From contig NW_004955446.1 of the NCBI RefSeq assembly GCF_000276665.1, positions 11,215,569 through 11,279,568 of the forward strand: a stretch of 64,000 nucleotides of DNA. Reading direction: 5' to 3'. The position numbers and the translations under genes were made by a program. The DNA comes from Chinchilla lanigera (lineage: Eukaryota; Chordata; Mammalia; Rodentia; Chinchillidae). Below are positions 24,640 through 36,141 of the stretch, piece after piece (the first letter of the stretch is position 1; every line of letters starts with the position of its first letter). The notes beneath the pieces are model-generated. The model had not been told where the DNA came from and made no database searches. It worked only from the letters and a program-made list of their open reading frames with translations.

Positions 24640-25265
24640 CGCTGACCTGAGACTTCATGTTCTGGGGGCCAAAGTCATCTATTAAGGTGTGGGTGAAACA
24701 CCCTGGCCCTGAGCCCTGGGGCTTGCTCTGCTTGTTTTTGCTTCCATCCCCTGGAAGTCTAGGAACCATTCTGTGTAGACTTCTCCTCTATCTCCTCTCT
24801 TGCCAATTAGGAAAAGTCCCGTAGGCAGTTTTCAGAACTCATTTTTAAAAACTTTTTTCCTGAGTTACCCCAGCCAACTCTAATTAGGTTCACCACTGCC
24901 TAGTCTGGTTCTAGCTCCTGGGCAGAGGCATCCAGTTAAGTTGCTTGATTGGCTTCGATCTACGCCCATCTTCTCCACTGAACCAAAGGCAACTCACTGT
25001 AGGGTAGAGCCATCCGGGTCCAATGGGGTCCTGCTACTCCGGTGAGGTGTTTGTTCTCAATGGCTTGCTCTGGGTCCAGTGGTCAGATCTTTATCTCAAC
25101 TGCGTCTGCCTGGGCAGCTGACAACGGCAAGGACAACTGAAGTATGTCACTGACAACAGGTCTCCTTAGATCGAGAATTCTGCGCTTCTGCTGTGCCATC
25201 TCTGATTTCCTTTTTTTGCATTTTCTATGCCAGAACGTATTCAAACTATGTTTATTTTCATCCAA
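24640..25265. other. GC-richer unidentified segment, possibly old L1 5' UTR
   Basis: Base composition differs from the AT-rich flanks and CpGs are more frequent. The run of short phrases ending 'cgcttctgctgtgccatctctgatttcc ... gcattttctatgcc' is reminiscent of an antisense L1 5' UTR, but no ORF1 or ORF2 sequence adjoins it, so this stays a guess. Confidence 0.2.
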
Positions 25266-25639
25266 AAGTGGCTATGTGAACAATCATTATTCATAAAATA
25301 CTCTTTGGTGTATATACAGAACCTCAGTTATAATGAGCAGTTAAAACTCGTTTTTTTTCTTGTGCTTAATGTTACATCTCAAATTCTGCTGAAATTATTT
25401 AATTTTTTCAAAACAACTTCCTTGTGATTCCTTTGGCAACTTCTTTTCCTAGATTTGAGAAAGCAAGCTGAGGATTTCCCTATTCAGATTTTTAGTTTCA
25501 TATTATAGAAGTTAACTTCTTTAGGATTGTTTAGAGAAACTACTGCTATATTTTCACTTACAAAATGGCAATGGCGATGCATTGTTAGGCTAAGGATGAG
25601 TCCCTGCAGTAGCAGTGCACATAGGAGTAGTGGAAGTGA

Positions 25640-25875
25640 CCATGGTGAGCAGGTACTGTGCGGCTTTTATTGTTAAGGAATCTCATTTAGTTCTCAGAAC
25701 AACTCAGTGTATTACAGTGACATTAGCCCTATTTTATCAATGAAGAACCTGAATCCCAGAGAGACTAAGTAACTGGCTCAAGATAACACAGATAATAAAT
25801 GTCAAAGCCAGGACTTGAACTTGAGTTCCCTCAGGCCTGGTCCAGTTCTCTCTTCACCATACTGCATCATTTTTC
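25640..25875 (-). repeat. MIR SINE, antisense, well preserved
   Basis: Nearly the whole MIR is readable in reverse: 'gagcaggtactgtgcgg', 'ctcatttagttctcagaacaactc', 'cctattttatcaatgaagaacctgaatcccagagagactaagtaactggctcaag', and 'gccaggacttgaacttgagttccctcaggc'. Confidence 0.85.
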
Positions 25876-26005
25876 TTGTTGGTGGGAGAGAGATCTGGGT
25901 CATTCTCTTGATATGTTTTAAGTCACACCAAGCCAGCTTCAATTTGCTTCCAGCAGCAAGTCTGTTGTGTGTAGATTTATCCTCCTTTATACCCTTTGTT
26001 CTAAA

Positions 26006-27406
26006 TTTTTTTTAATATTTTAAAGAGAATAATAAAAAAAAGAATAGTAAAATACCAACAACATAGACAAAACAAAAACAAAGCCAAAAAATGATACAGG
26101 GTTTCAGAAGAAAATGATAGGAATTAACAGTGGTTGTTATATTACATATTGTTATCTTCAGTGAAGTTACTCAGATTACCAGATGTAAGAATGCAAGATT
26201 TATCAAACCATTAAAGAGAATAAAAAATAAAAACAAGAAAAAACATTACAGAGTTTCACTAGACAAGATGGTAGGAATTCACCAGTGGTTGTTATATTGT
26301 ATATTATTGTCTTCAAATTAGTTGTTCAGATTATCAGATATAAGCATGCAAAACTGGTCAAAAAGAAAACAAAATAGGCATTAACTGTTCTTTCAATAAA
26401 CCATTGGACATTAGTAGTGCAGTTATCCCAGCTATCCTTCTATATACATATATATTTTTCCCTTCCTTCTTCCTTTCTTTCTTTTCCTCCTTTCCCTCAC
26501 CCCAGATGCTCCTTCCTTTGAGCAGTTTCTTTCCTTTTCATAGTACCTATTGTATGTTTTGAGTTTTATTTACTCTTTCAGGTTCTTACACTAGGGAAAC
26601 AAAACAATATTTACAGATGTAGGTCCAATTTATTTCATTTATGAGTATGGTCTCTAGTTGCATCCATTTACCTATAAAAGCTCAAGTTTATCATTTTTTA
26701 TAGCTGAGTAATACTCCATTGTATAAAAAGACCACATCTTTTTTATCCATTCCTCAGTTGATGGGCATTTGGGTTGTTTCCAAGATTTACCTATAACAAT
26801 TTGTGCTGTTATAAACATGGGTGCACATATATTGTTGTGTTACGATGTTTTCAATTCTTTTGGGAAAAATACCCAGAAGGGGAATAGCTGGGTGAAGTGG
26901 AACCTCTAATCCTAGTTTTGTGAAGAATCTCCACACTGATTTCCACAGTGGTTTGACCAATCTACAGTGTTACCCCAGTGTTTCCCCACAGCCCCTCCAG
27001 CATTTTTATTGGTTGATTTCTTGGTGATAGCCATTCTTTCTGTGATGAGATGGAATCTCAGTGTTGTTTTAATTTGCATTTCTTGAATGACTAAAGATGT
27101 TGAACATTTTTTCATGTATTTATTCCCTGTTAGTACTTCTTCATCTGATAAGTGTGTATTCATCTCAGGTGCCCATTTTTGGATTGGGTCTTTGAATTTT
27201 GGGGGCCTGATTTTTTAATTCCTTATATATTCTAGATAGAAGTCCTTTGTCTGAGGGGAAGTTGGCTATAACTTTTTCCCAATTTGAGATTTTTTTTTAC
27301 TCTATTGGTGATTTCTTTCTATGTGCAAAAACTTTTCAATAAGATCAGATCCTAGTTGTTGATTCTTCGAAGTATTTCCCACGCAGTTTGGTTTTTTACT
27401 CATGAA
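26006..27406 (-). mobile_element. 5'-truncated LINE-1 (3' UTR plus ORF2 C-terminus), antisense
   Basis: The left end is the tail (T-run at 26006-26013), followed by two diverged tandem 3'-UTR units about 155 bases apart and a pyrimidine-rich tract (26457-26505). From about 26640 the minus strand encodes the L1 ORF2 C-terminus: an 83-codon frame at 27163-26912 contains HMKKCS-like and REMQIKTTLRFHL-like words, with many stops elsewhere. Imperfect target-site duplications ctttgttctaaa (25994-26005) and ctctgttctata (27407-27418; 10 of 12 match) flank it. The tandem units match the insertion at 8116-8609 in the opposite orientation. Confidence 0.85.
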
Positions 27407-27418
27407 CTCTGTTCTATA

Positions 27419-28235
27419 GCTTTATCATCATTATTTTCTACTGATTCTAGACAGACTGTGCCCCTTTCCCCAACCTGGTAGCAAGCAGAGCATTTGTCAA
27501 GGTTTTGTTCTGAATCCTGATTATAGGTGATAGACAATGTGATCTTCCTTCAGGAGTGCTTCCCTTGTGAAAGACTGGGTGCTCCTGTGAAGTGGCAGGG
27601 CCGGTGGGTAGGGCTGGGGGCCCAAGTTCCACACAGGCCACTCAACCCAGGGCTACTGAGTGGGCCACTGAGCTCATGACTCTGTATCTACTTTTAAAAT
27701 CCACTTAAAGGGCAGCATGGAAAAAGGATGACTTTTTTAAAAAAACAATTTTATTTAAGAACACATTCCCAATGCCTTGCTACCTAAATTTCTCCCTCTG
27801 CACCTCAAGTTCTTCCAAGTTTGTGTAAAGAAACCACTGTTTTGGAAATCTGAAGTATCCTAAAATTCCCTGTTCATCTTTGTTTCTGAGCATTTTTTTC
27901 CCTCTCTCAAACTTTTAGGTATTTCTTAATCCATTTGCGCTCTTAATCAGTTTTGTGCTTTCCTCTGCAGCTCATTTCAGTTTACCACTTGCTTGGGCTT
28001 TAATGTGATAATTAATAAAATGTGTTGGTATACTGCCTTAAAAATTTAAAATGCTTCGTGTTTATTTTGTGGCTGCTCTGTGCAGAGTACAGCCTTGTGC
28101 TCTGCGGTGAGAAAGAAATGAGTCCTGACAGGCCTCCACCCTAGGCTATCTCAACATCTGGTAAAGTAAATGTCATTGTATCAAAATTTGTCTTTGGGCC
28201 AAATAGAAATGTTTCCTTTCAAGGCATCATTTTTC
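27419..28235. other. unique DNA, nothing recognised
   Basis: No repeat or exon recognised in this stretch between the L1 and the B1-ID composite. Confidence 0.35.
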
Positions 28236-28246
28236 AATATTTTATT

Positions 28247-28468
28247 TTATTTCATTTCATTTTATGGTACTGGGAGCTGAATCCCAGGCTTTTACATCGA
28301 GCTGAGCTACATCTTCAGCCTCCCCACTTTTATTTTGTTTGGTTTTGGTTTGGAGAGAGATTTCCCTAAATGACTAAGCTGTCCACGCTGGGCTTGAACT
28401 TACCATCCTCTTTTTCGCAGTCTCCCAGTGTGCTGGGAGTATAAGCAGGTGCCACAATACCTAGCTTT
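28247..28468 (-). mobile_element. B1-ID composite SINE, antisense
   Basis: From left to right: an A/T-rich tail, an ID-like part ('ggtactgggagctgaatcccaggc ... gagctgagctacatcttcagcc'), then an antisense B1 ('gagagagatttccctaaatgactaagctgtccacgctgggcttgaac ... gtgtgctgggagtataagcaggtgcc'). Read on the minus strand this is B1 followed by ID, as in the B1-dID composites of squirrels and dormice. Near-matching words aatattttatt (28236-28246) and aacattttatt (28469-28479) are the likely target-site duplication, so both parts inserted together. Confidence 0.75.
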
Positions 28469-28479
28469 AACATTTTATT

Positions 28480-29190
28480 AAAAACACAAAGTCTGCTCTA
28501 GCTTATCATTTTTCAAAAGATGTAGTCTTGCAAAATCTTACATACTGTCTCCCATGCTGATTTACCCCTTCTCTGACTTTTTTCTAGTTTTTGTGGCTGT
28601 TAGCACACAATTTATTTGTTGTCTAATTGCATCCTGTGTACTGCTCTTTTCTAAGTGTGAACCGTGGGAGGCAAAGAAAATAGCTGTTCCTTTTTTGTCC
28701 CTTAATATCTGCTCAAGTGCCAGATAAATAATTGACACTCAGAAAGCACTTGGTTACTGGGCTTACGAGCTGACAGCTTTAAGAACTCCTCTTCCTCTGA
28801 GGTCTGAACACTTCTGACTTGCTGTTTTTCGTCTGCGGATAGCAGGAAAGATCAAATTAAAAACTTGCTAGATTTGTACACAAAGTAAGGGTAACTTAGC
28901 TCTGAGTGGTATTCCGAAAGCTCTCTTACCCTTGAAATTCATCACCACCAGACATAAATTTTAACATGTTAATATCTACTTGCCTACTTAGAAGTTTTCC
29001 TTCTTCTACTGTGTTCTTACATTTTAGTTATCACAGTCCTTTGACCTGCCAAGTTATTTGGCCAGTTCTGAGTATATATGATGTCATTATCATCACATAT
29101 TTGGCCCACCAAATAAACTCATAAATTATGTTTTATTTTCAAATCCAGAAAATTAGGACTTCTTATGATTTTATTCCTCATAAGGAGTTG
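28480..29190. other. unique DNA, possible conserved patch
   Basis: No repeat recognised. The part at 28740-28960 has balanced composition and TCF/LEF-like (gatcaaa) words and could be conserved non-coding DNA. This is only an impression. Confidence 0.25.
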
Positions 29191-29224
29191 GTGCTTGGAC
29201 ATAATTTTAATTTAATTTACATTT

Positions 29225-29650
29225 TAATTCTTTTTACTTCCCCTTCCCTTCCCTTCCCTTCCCTTCCCTCCTGGCTTTATCTTTTCTTTGTTTCCTCCTC
29301 CCTTTCCTCCCACTTCCTTCCATCTCTTAATCCATTTCCCATTTGAGAAAGATGTCCCTACTTCCTATTATCTAAGTTTTATCTTGTTTTTAATATTCTG
29401 AATTTCTCATATAAGAGAGACTGCGATATTTAAGCTTGTGATATGCGCAAACCCATATTTATAGCAGCAGAATTTATAATAGATAAATCTTGGAAGCAGC
29501 CAATATATTCACCAATAGATAAGTGGAAAAATTATTAGTGGTATTTATATGCAATGGAGTGATACTCTGACATAAAGAAGTATAAGCTAAAGTCATTTGT
29601 AGGAAAATGGATGCATCTTGAGACCACAATGTTAAGTGACAGTATAGCTT
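29225..29650 (-). mobile_element. twin-primed (internally inverted) LINE-1 fragment
   Basis: The left part (about 29225-29440) is antisense L1 3' UTR with a C/T-rich polypurine-complement tract including (CCCTT)n at 29238-29269 and 'ctcatataagagagactgcgatattt'. At about 29441 the orientation flips: 'ccatatttatagcagcagaatttataatagataaatcttggaagcagcc ... gatactctgacataaag ... ggatgcatcttgagaccacaatgttaagtgac' is sense ORF2 C-terminus. The two pieces are adjacent in the parental L1, so this is the arrangement produced by twin priming during a minus-strand insertion. Confidence 0.7.
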
Positions 29651-30210
29651 TTTTGCTGGACTTTTGGTTCCATTATGAAAAATCTAACAAAGATATGATA
29701 CTTAAAATTGAGAGCATGCTATTTAGTTTTTAAATAGTTTTAAAGGGATTAATTTTTGTCTTCTAAAGATAATCCAAATAAATCCATAAAGTATAATTCG
29801 ATACATTCAAATTCCTATAACTAATAACTGAACTGGTTTTAATAAAGTGATAGGATCTATAACACTATTCTCCTTTGGTTACAAATGCAGAATTGAGTGG
29901 TTTTGTCAAATCAACCCAGGTGTACTAAATACAGGAGATTATAATTGTGCTTAAAGAAATCTTTCACAAACAGAGATTAGCATTTATTTGTGATAATATG
30001 AGACCCATTCTTAGGAAAATTCATTTTGGCTTGGGCAGCCTGAGCATTGTATGTAGACTCTTCCAAGCGAGACAACTCCTGTAACATTTGTGTGCTTACT
30101 ACGGGCAGCTTTCCCATGTAGACCCTCAATCAAGGATTAGCCAGATACCACATTGGCTAGTTTCAAAGAGCCAATAAATTTGAGAATATGAGAGACCATA
30201 TGCTTCATAC
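29651..30210. other. unique DNA, nothing recognised
   Basis: AT-rich, with no recognisable repeat or exon. Confidence 0.4.
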
Positions 30211-30211
30211 C

Positions 30212-30360
30212 TCCAAGCAAATATTTATTGACTGCCTAATGTGTGTCAAGGGCTATAGCATTCTCTTACATTCTTCATCAGGGATGAGCAAACTGAAGCT
30301 GAGCAAGGTTAGATAATTTGCTTAGGTATCAGAGCCAGTAGTTGCAGTCAAGTTTTGGTG
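30212..30360 (-). repeat. MIR/L2-type ancient repeat, antisense
   Basis: 'caaatatttattgactgcctaatgtgtgtcaagggc', 'gggatgagcaaactgaagctgagcaaggttagataatttgc' and 'atcagagccagtagttgcagtcaag' follow the reversed MIR/L2 order. Confidence 0.65.
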
Positions 30361-32455
30361 AAATGGCTGAACTTTCTTTCTGTCCCATTGCCTCCTATAC
30401 GGCTGCAGCCAGAACATCCTGTCCCAGTAGGATCCCTTCTTCTTTTCCTTAGGCTGGGGGTGGGGCAGTATAAAGGCAGCAGGGCTCCAACTTCAACAAT
30501 GGCCAAATTACCTTAGAGATGGGCATTCTATTTTCTTGACTTACAGGAATTTTGAGAGAATTAATACTGGTATTAGGAAGAAGTGCTTTGAGCATTTCAG
30601 ATGAAAGGCTCTGGGAGAGTGTAAAGTTTGCTATTAGAGACTGGCATGGAATTTATATGAAGGAGAGTGCTTACTAATTACATGATAGCTACTCATTTGT
30701 AGATTTGTTTTTTAGCCTAATCTCTTATTGGCACTATATTACAAGAACTAGGAAAGTGTGCAGAGTTTTATGACCAAGACTCAAAAGCTATGTTCACATG
30801 TTTGAGATAGACCTATCTGCTTAACATAATAAAAATATAACAGTAATGATAGTAAATCCTGTTTACACCTTGTTTTTGCTTGAATAGTTTCAGAGTCTCT
30901 GCAAAGCTTAGATTTTACTATCCACATTGGTTCATTGGTCTATGATTTATATAAGCATCCAAGAATGTTTTAGCAATACTAGGCCTGACTGGAATTAAGC
31001 ATTGTCTATTTGGAGCATACCTGTTGGGTAGGAGAAGAGAAGAAAGCTAATTATTTGTGGTCTGGAGGGCGACAAATCTTCCAACTCCTTTTATATTCTT
31101 AGCTGATCCTTGATCAGCCCTCAAGATTGTTGTTATAGAGCCCCCCCCACCCCAGTTAATGTTTCTCCTTGTCTATTGTTTATTTTTAAGTGACCCAGGC
31201 AGTGGCTCAGAAAGGAATGCAATTCCCATAAAACATTTTCCCACATTAAACAATTAAAAATTATTTAGGGGGAAAAAGAGAGAGAAAAAAAGCAACAGAA
31301 GGAACTTGGAATTTCAGAAAGCTTTTTACAGCAATTTGACTGGTATTTTACTTTGAGGCTATACATAGAAGCCCAGGAAAGGTTACGTGCCATGGCCAAA
31401 GTCACAGAGTAGATCGGAGCTGATAAGCAGGAGTGGATATGGACTGGCCAGGTCATAATGTGCATAGGCTTTATGTAAAAGTCACATCTCATATTCTTCA
31501 TTCTTGTGTCCTGGCTTGAAAAAACCATCCGTGCATATATACTATCTGCCAGCCCCTTCACTGTCCCAGCTGTTTTCAATTCTTTTATATTTCTCACTTT
31601 GGTTATTTAAAAATGCAGCCAGTGTTCTCTTGTCACCTCCCAGACTCTTCATGCTACACTTGTTAATGTAAGCACATCTGCTATAGCAAACTCACCCCTA
31701 ATTATACATGACTTGAACAGAATAGGTTTTTTTCTGGTTGATGTAAAGTCCAAAATAAATGTCCTGGTGGATAGGCTCCTGTCCTCCAGGCAGTGAACTT
31801 TGAACCAGAGATCCCTTTCTCTTGCTGCTCCACTCTCTTCATACTGGGCTTCCCAAGTTACCCAGGGCATGAACACCGTGCCTCTGGATGGGAAAACAGT
31901 ATGGCAGAAGTCAGGTGGCGTGTTCACATGGGCCTGCTCCGGAAGTGACATGCAGCCTTCTGTTCACTTTACTTTCGCTGGAACTCTGTCTCATTCACGC
32001 CCACACCTTATTGCAAGTGAGCCTGAGAAATGTAGTTGGCTGTGTGTCCAGGAAGAAGGATGGGACTGAGTGGACTGCTTGGCCTGGGCACTTTCTCTTG
32101 CTTTGGTTTCTGTGGTTCCTTTCCCTTTCATTGGTTCTTTGTGGTTGCTTTAGTCACCCTTCTGTTTTCTCTCAGAAGACTGATAATGGACCCTCCTGAG
32201 GGAGATTTTGCCCAACTTCTTCATCCCTCCCACTCCAGGCCCACTTCTGCAGGAGCCCTTGGGTCCTCAGACCGGTCCTTTGAGCATTGTTTCTATGAGG
32301 TCCTGCTTCTCTCTGTTCAAGCTCCTTTCATTGCACATACCTTGTACTTCACAGGAGAACAACCAAGCTCACCTGTTACTTCAAATGATCACTAACAAGG
32401 ACACACCCGGAGGGAGAGGTTGAAGGTGGGGGTCCATTTTTTTAATATCGTAACT
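30361..32455. other. mostly unique DNA; possible MIR scrap near 31370
   Basis: The segment around 31345-31440 ('gccatggccaaagtcacagagtag') is a probable antisense MIR remnant. Several plus-strand frames (70-119 codons) at 31800-32400 overlap in different phases and look like chance. Confidence 0.35.
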
Positions 32456-32459
32456 TGAC

Positions 32460-32650
32460 AATTACTCTGAGCATCTACTACAGGCAGACTGTGGAGAAAT
32501 GTCAAGGAAAACCACATGTACAATTCCTATCTTTAGGGAGCTCATTGCCTAGCAAGGGAGAAAACCATCACACCAGTGACTACACAATAATAATTTAATA
32601 GCTATAGGAATGAGTATTATGAAGGATAAATACAAAGTGTTTGAGAGTGT
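32460..32650 (-). repeat. L2 3' region, antisense
   Basis: 'gagcatctactacaggcagactgtgg ... tttagggagctcattgcctagcaagggagaaa' followed by 'taataatttaatagctataggaatgagtattatgaagg' matches the reversed L2 3' region. An ID element lies just beyond it at 32665. Confidence 0.65.
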
Positions 32651-32664
32651 AAAATAAGGAGACA

Positions 32665-32742
32665 ACTCAGTAGCACAAGCGCCTGCCTGACAAGCACAAG
32701 GTCCTGAGTTCAATTTCTGGTACCAAAAAAAAAAAAAAAAAA
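32665..32742 (+). mobile_element. ID SINE, 5'-truncated, perfect TSD
   Basis: The tRNA-derived ID body starts inside the A box at actcagtagcacaagcgcctgcctgacaagcacaaggtcctgagttcaa and ends ggtacc followed by an uninterrupted A run (32725-32746, shared with the duplication). The usual ggggctggggatttag head is missing. A perfect 14-bp target-site duplication, aaaataaggagaca, lies at 32651-32664 and 32743-32756. The truncation therefore predates or accompanied insertion and is not later decay. Confidence 0.9.
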
Positions 32743-32795
32743 AAAATAAGGAGACAGACCAGGGTTTGTACCAGAGCAATTGGAGTTGAATATAG

Positions 32796-33101
32796 AGGTT
32801 GAGGATTCCTCATCTGAAGAGCTAGCCCATAGAAGTAGTGTAGATTTTGGATTTTTCAGATTTGGGAACATCTATGTATACATAAATATCCTGGGGATAG
32901 GACTAAATAAAAAATGTATTCGCATAGTTTACCTTATACACATAGCCTGAAGGTAAATTTACACGATATTTTTAGAGTCCTAGTATTTTGACTGCAATCC
33001 ATCATGAGGTCAGGTATGGAACTTTTCACTTGTAGAAGTGCATTGGTGATGAAAGTCTCAGATTTTGGATTTCAGATCTTTGGATTCAGAATTCTAAACC
33101 T
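32796..33101. mobile_element. Tigger-like (Tc1/mariner) non-autonomous DNA transposon
   Basis: Terminal inverted repeats are recognisable: aggttgag at the left and its degraded complement ctaaacctg at the right. Each is followed by the 'ttttggatttttcagatttggg' / 'tctcagattttggatttcaga' sub-terminal motif. The centre contains 'tttaccttatacacatagcctgaaggtaaattt', typical of an old mammalian Tigger-type MITE. There is no transposase. The exact Repbase name is not assigned. Confidence 0.65.
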
Positions 33102-33780
33102 GTGCTGAGGGACTGTGGGTAGAAAGAGATACACCAATTGGAAGGAAACATAGAGCTTCACAACAAAGCAGTCTAAGTTGGGGTGGAGGGGAAATAAGGA
33201 TGGTCAGTACCAGACCCAGAAGGGTCTTGTTCAGTGCCAGAAATCTTAACCTGACATGCTAGCAAGTGAGGAAAGCCATGAAGGTTGAGGTAATCACGGA
33301 AAACCCTCATGACGTAAACTAAACAAGGCACATGAGAAAGAATTACCCAACTATTGTTTTGTTACACAAAACCATGGCAGTCCTCATGAGAGGCAAGACC
33401 AGCAGGAGAGCTGTCAGACTCCCTGTTCTTTTCAACAGAAATCCTTTTTGTGCTTTGTGCTGAAGGTCTTGGTCTGTTTACTCATCTCACACAGTGCAAG
33501 GCAAGAGTTTAGCAAGAGGATGGGCAGAGTGAGGAGGATGTCTTCTAACAGTCCTGTGTGCCCACAGAGGAAAGCTGGGCTTTCTCCAACTCAGCTGAAG
33601 GAAGTGCAAGCAACAGGCAAAAGGACACTGTTTTCTGTTACCCAGCTTGGACAGACAGAAGTGAGGCTGTCCTCTGGATCCTGAGGGTCTTCTTTTCTTT
33701 TTTCACCTCAGTGAAGCCATTTAGCTAGGTCTAGTCTGGCTCTATTGTGGTACAGTTTGCCTAGCAGTTTCAAAGTGAAT
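33102..33780. other. unique DNA, nothing recognised
   Basis: No confident repeat or exon; an L2-like fragment around 33180-33290 is possible. Confidence 0.35.
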
Positions 33781-33938
33781 CACTGGGTATGGTGGCATGT
33801 GCCTGTAATCCCAGCCCTCGGGAAGCTGAGGCAGGAGGATTGCTGTGAGTTTGAGGTCATCCTGGGCTACATAATGAATTCAAGGCCAGCCTGTACTACA
33901 CAGTGAGACCCCTTCTCAAAAAGAAAAAAAAAAATTAA
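33781..33938 (+). mobile_element. B1 SINE, sense
   Basis: A full B1: 'cactgggtatggtggcatgtgcctgtaatcccagccctcgggaagctgaggcaggaggattgctgtgagtttgag', the duplicated 'catcctgggctacataatg / ccagcctgtactacacagtgagacccc' segment, and an A-rich tail. Short aagtga words occur on both sides. Confidence 0.93.
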
Positions 33939-36140
33939 GTGAGCCAGCATCACCAGGACTCACTGGAGCTTCCTGAACACCTTTGGTAAGCTTACACGTG
34001 GCACACAGACCCTATCAGCCACTTACTGCATTCCTCACAAACCCCTAGTCTCTGGTGGGCAGAGCAGGAAGGTGTCTGGCCATTCTCCAGACAGTAAACA
34101 ATAGAGGCAATTATCATGCAGCTATTAATCTTGTCACTTACACATTAACCCAGGCAGTATGTAAACGGGGAGCACAGTCTTCCTCCTTTTATTTTTTAAC
34201 CTCTTCTCTTTCTGTGCTTCCCAACCCCCAGAAAATATAAAAGGACTACATCCTATCATTTCTTCAACGTTGTCTCCAATTGCACCATTCCATTTATGGA
34301 AGCAACCATACAAGTATGAAAATTCCTTCAGTGCGTATATTAAATTTTTATGATTTGTAATACACATGATACTGCTGAGTGCTCAGGTAACTGATTTTGC
34401 TGTTTTTGTTTTGTTTTGTTTTTATAAATCTATGATTTCTTTTTCATGCTAAACTCCTCAGTTTGAATGGGCCATATTAATATCAAGTACTATCATGATT
34501 AGGTAATCTAATGATCAATAACACAAATACATTACATGTTTTGAAATGTTTTTCTAGTATGTCTATTTATAAAGATGTATTTTCCATTCATTCTAGCTGG
34601 ACAGATGAATCCAAAGACATCCTTGTCTATTTGAAAACCGACAGCAGTTGGCTTTGTGGTCAAAGCGATTAAAAAAATCAAATCTAAGGATCAGTCCTGA
34701 AAGCAGTTAAATCCAGTACTACTCAGGGCAGATGGTAAAGTAGGCAAAAATCTCTCTTTCCAGATTTTCTTTTTCCTGTGTTCACTCTCCCTTTAGAGCT
34801 CTTGACCTTTTATTTCCCTGCTTTTTTTCAAAGCCACCTTTAAGAAATGACCCATGTCAAGTCATTTTTCTCTTCGTGGGCATTATTGTGTCTGGAGAAC
34901 GCTTATTCCTGCTGTGTTTACCCAGAAAGCCTTATCTTTAATTGTGGAATGAAAGGAATTTCAGGTATTGGATCATAACCCAAAGTTCAAGTTTTTACAT
35001 TCTATTCACATAGCACTTACACAAACAACATTTTATTGGAAAGAAGGCAGTTTTCAGCAGGCCCTTTTCCCAGATTCTGGAGGTGTCTGGTCTCTGCACT
35101 CTTTTCCTGGTGGAGCCATCCCTGATAGAGAGGTAGGAGGTTGGGGTGGACAGGACAAGCAGAACAGAGAGATTTCTAAAGTGTCACTTAGTAGTTTTGA
35201 GGCCCATTCCAGTGCAACCCTAATACATATCAGCTAAGATCTGTGGATTGGGAAGAGGAGAAAGATCACTGAGTAATGATTCCCTTTCTCCTTGACATGC
35301 AGCGGGGAAGTCTCTTAAGAGGCTGTACTACTGCCCCATTTGAGGCGGGGGCAAGAGTGAGGTCTTGCTTGATTAAATCAAGTTACCATATTGTTACCAA
35401 GGAATTGGGGACATTTCCCTGTCAGCTCATTTTCTCTGATTTGGTTCATGCAAATAGTGTAAAGTTAAATACTCACCAGACATTTATTCTGGACCTCAAT
35501 TTTGGTAAAATGAAAGAGCTAAGTGATCACTAAAGTTCTTTCTCTTTTTAATTTCTGATGATCTCTGAGATATATGAAGTAAAATTAAGTAAAGTAACTT
35601 AATATATTGTTATTTGAACCAAAGTGCTCAGGGTGGTGGTACTGATAAAAGAAGCAGGCCAAGAATGCAAAGGATAATGACCATCTTCCATAGCTTTTTC
35701 CTACAAATTGGAGCAATTAGAGGGTCATGGGAAGAAATAGAAGCTACTGGTGGTAAATCAATACTAATTGCATCACTGATAAGATTGTTTGGGGAAAATA
35801 CTCTATGTTTATAAAGGGTAGGAAGGAATGGACTGAGACTGGGAGAGTTGAAGGACAGCCCAGACTGTCCTAACAACAGGGGTTTGATCTGACAAAGACA
35901 AGATTTCTCATTTGATGAAATGAATAATTTGAGCCAGGGCAGAATTCCTGAAAAAAAAAAAACAAGTTGCAAGTCAGCAGCCCTCAAAGGATTGGTGAGT
36001 GTTTACTTAACAGATGAGCAGCTGTTTCAAAAGTACCATAGGTAGCAGATCTTCAGGTTAAAACAGTGGTAAGAGTACATCAATGGAAGGGTAGAGAGAC
36101 ATGTAGAAAACCTGATGGTTCTAGCTTATCAGAATTTCTT
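33939..36140. other. unique DNA, possible conserved patch at 34600-34960
   Basis: No repeats are recognised apart from short fragments. The part at 34600-34960 is repeat-free and has motif-dense words such as gtggtcaaag (nuclear-receptor half-site-like) and atcaaa (TCF/LEF-like), so it could be an enhancer. Minus-strand 119- and plus-strand 66-codon frames at 35614-35987 overlap and look like chance. Confidence 0.3.
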
Positions 36141-36141
36141 T

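Noticed and set aside
31800..32423. Four overlapping plus-strand frames of 71-119 codons
   Set aside because: Mutually overlapping in three phases, with low-complexity hydrophobic runs and no family match.
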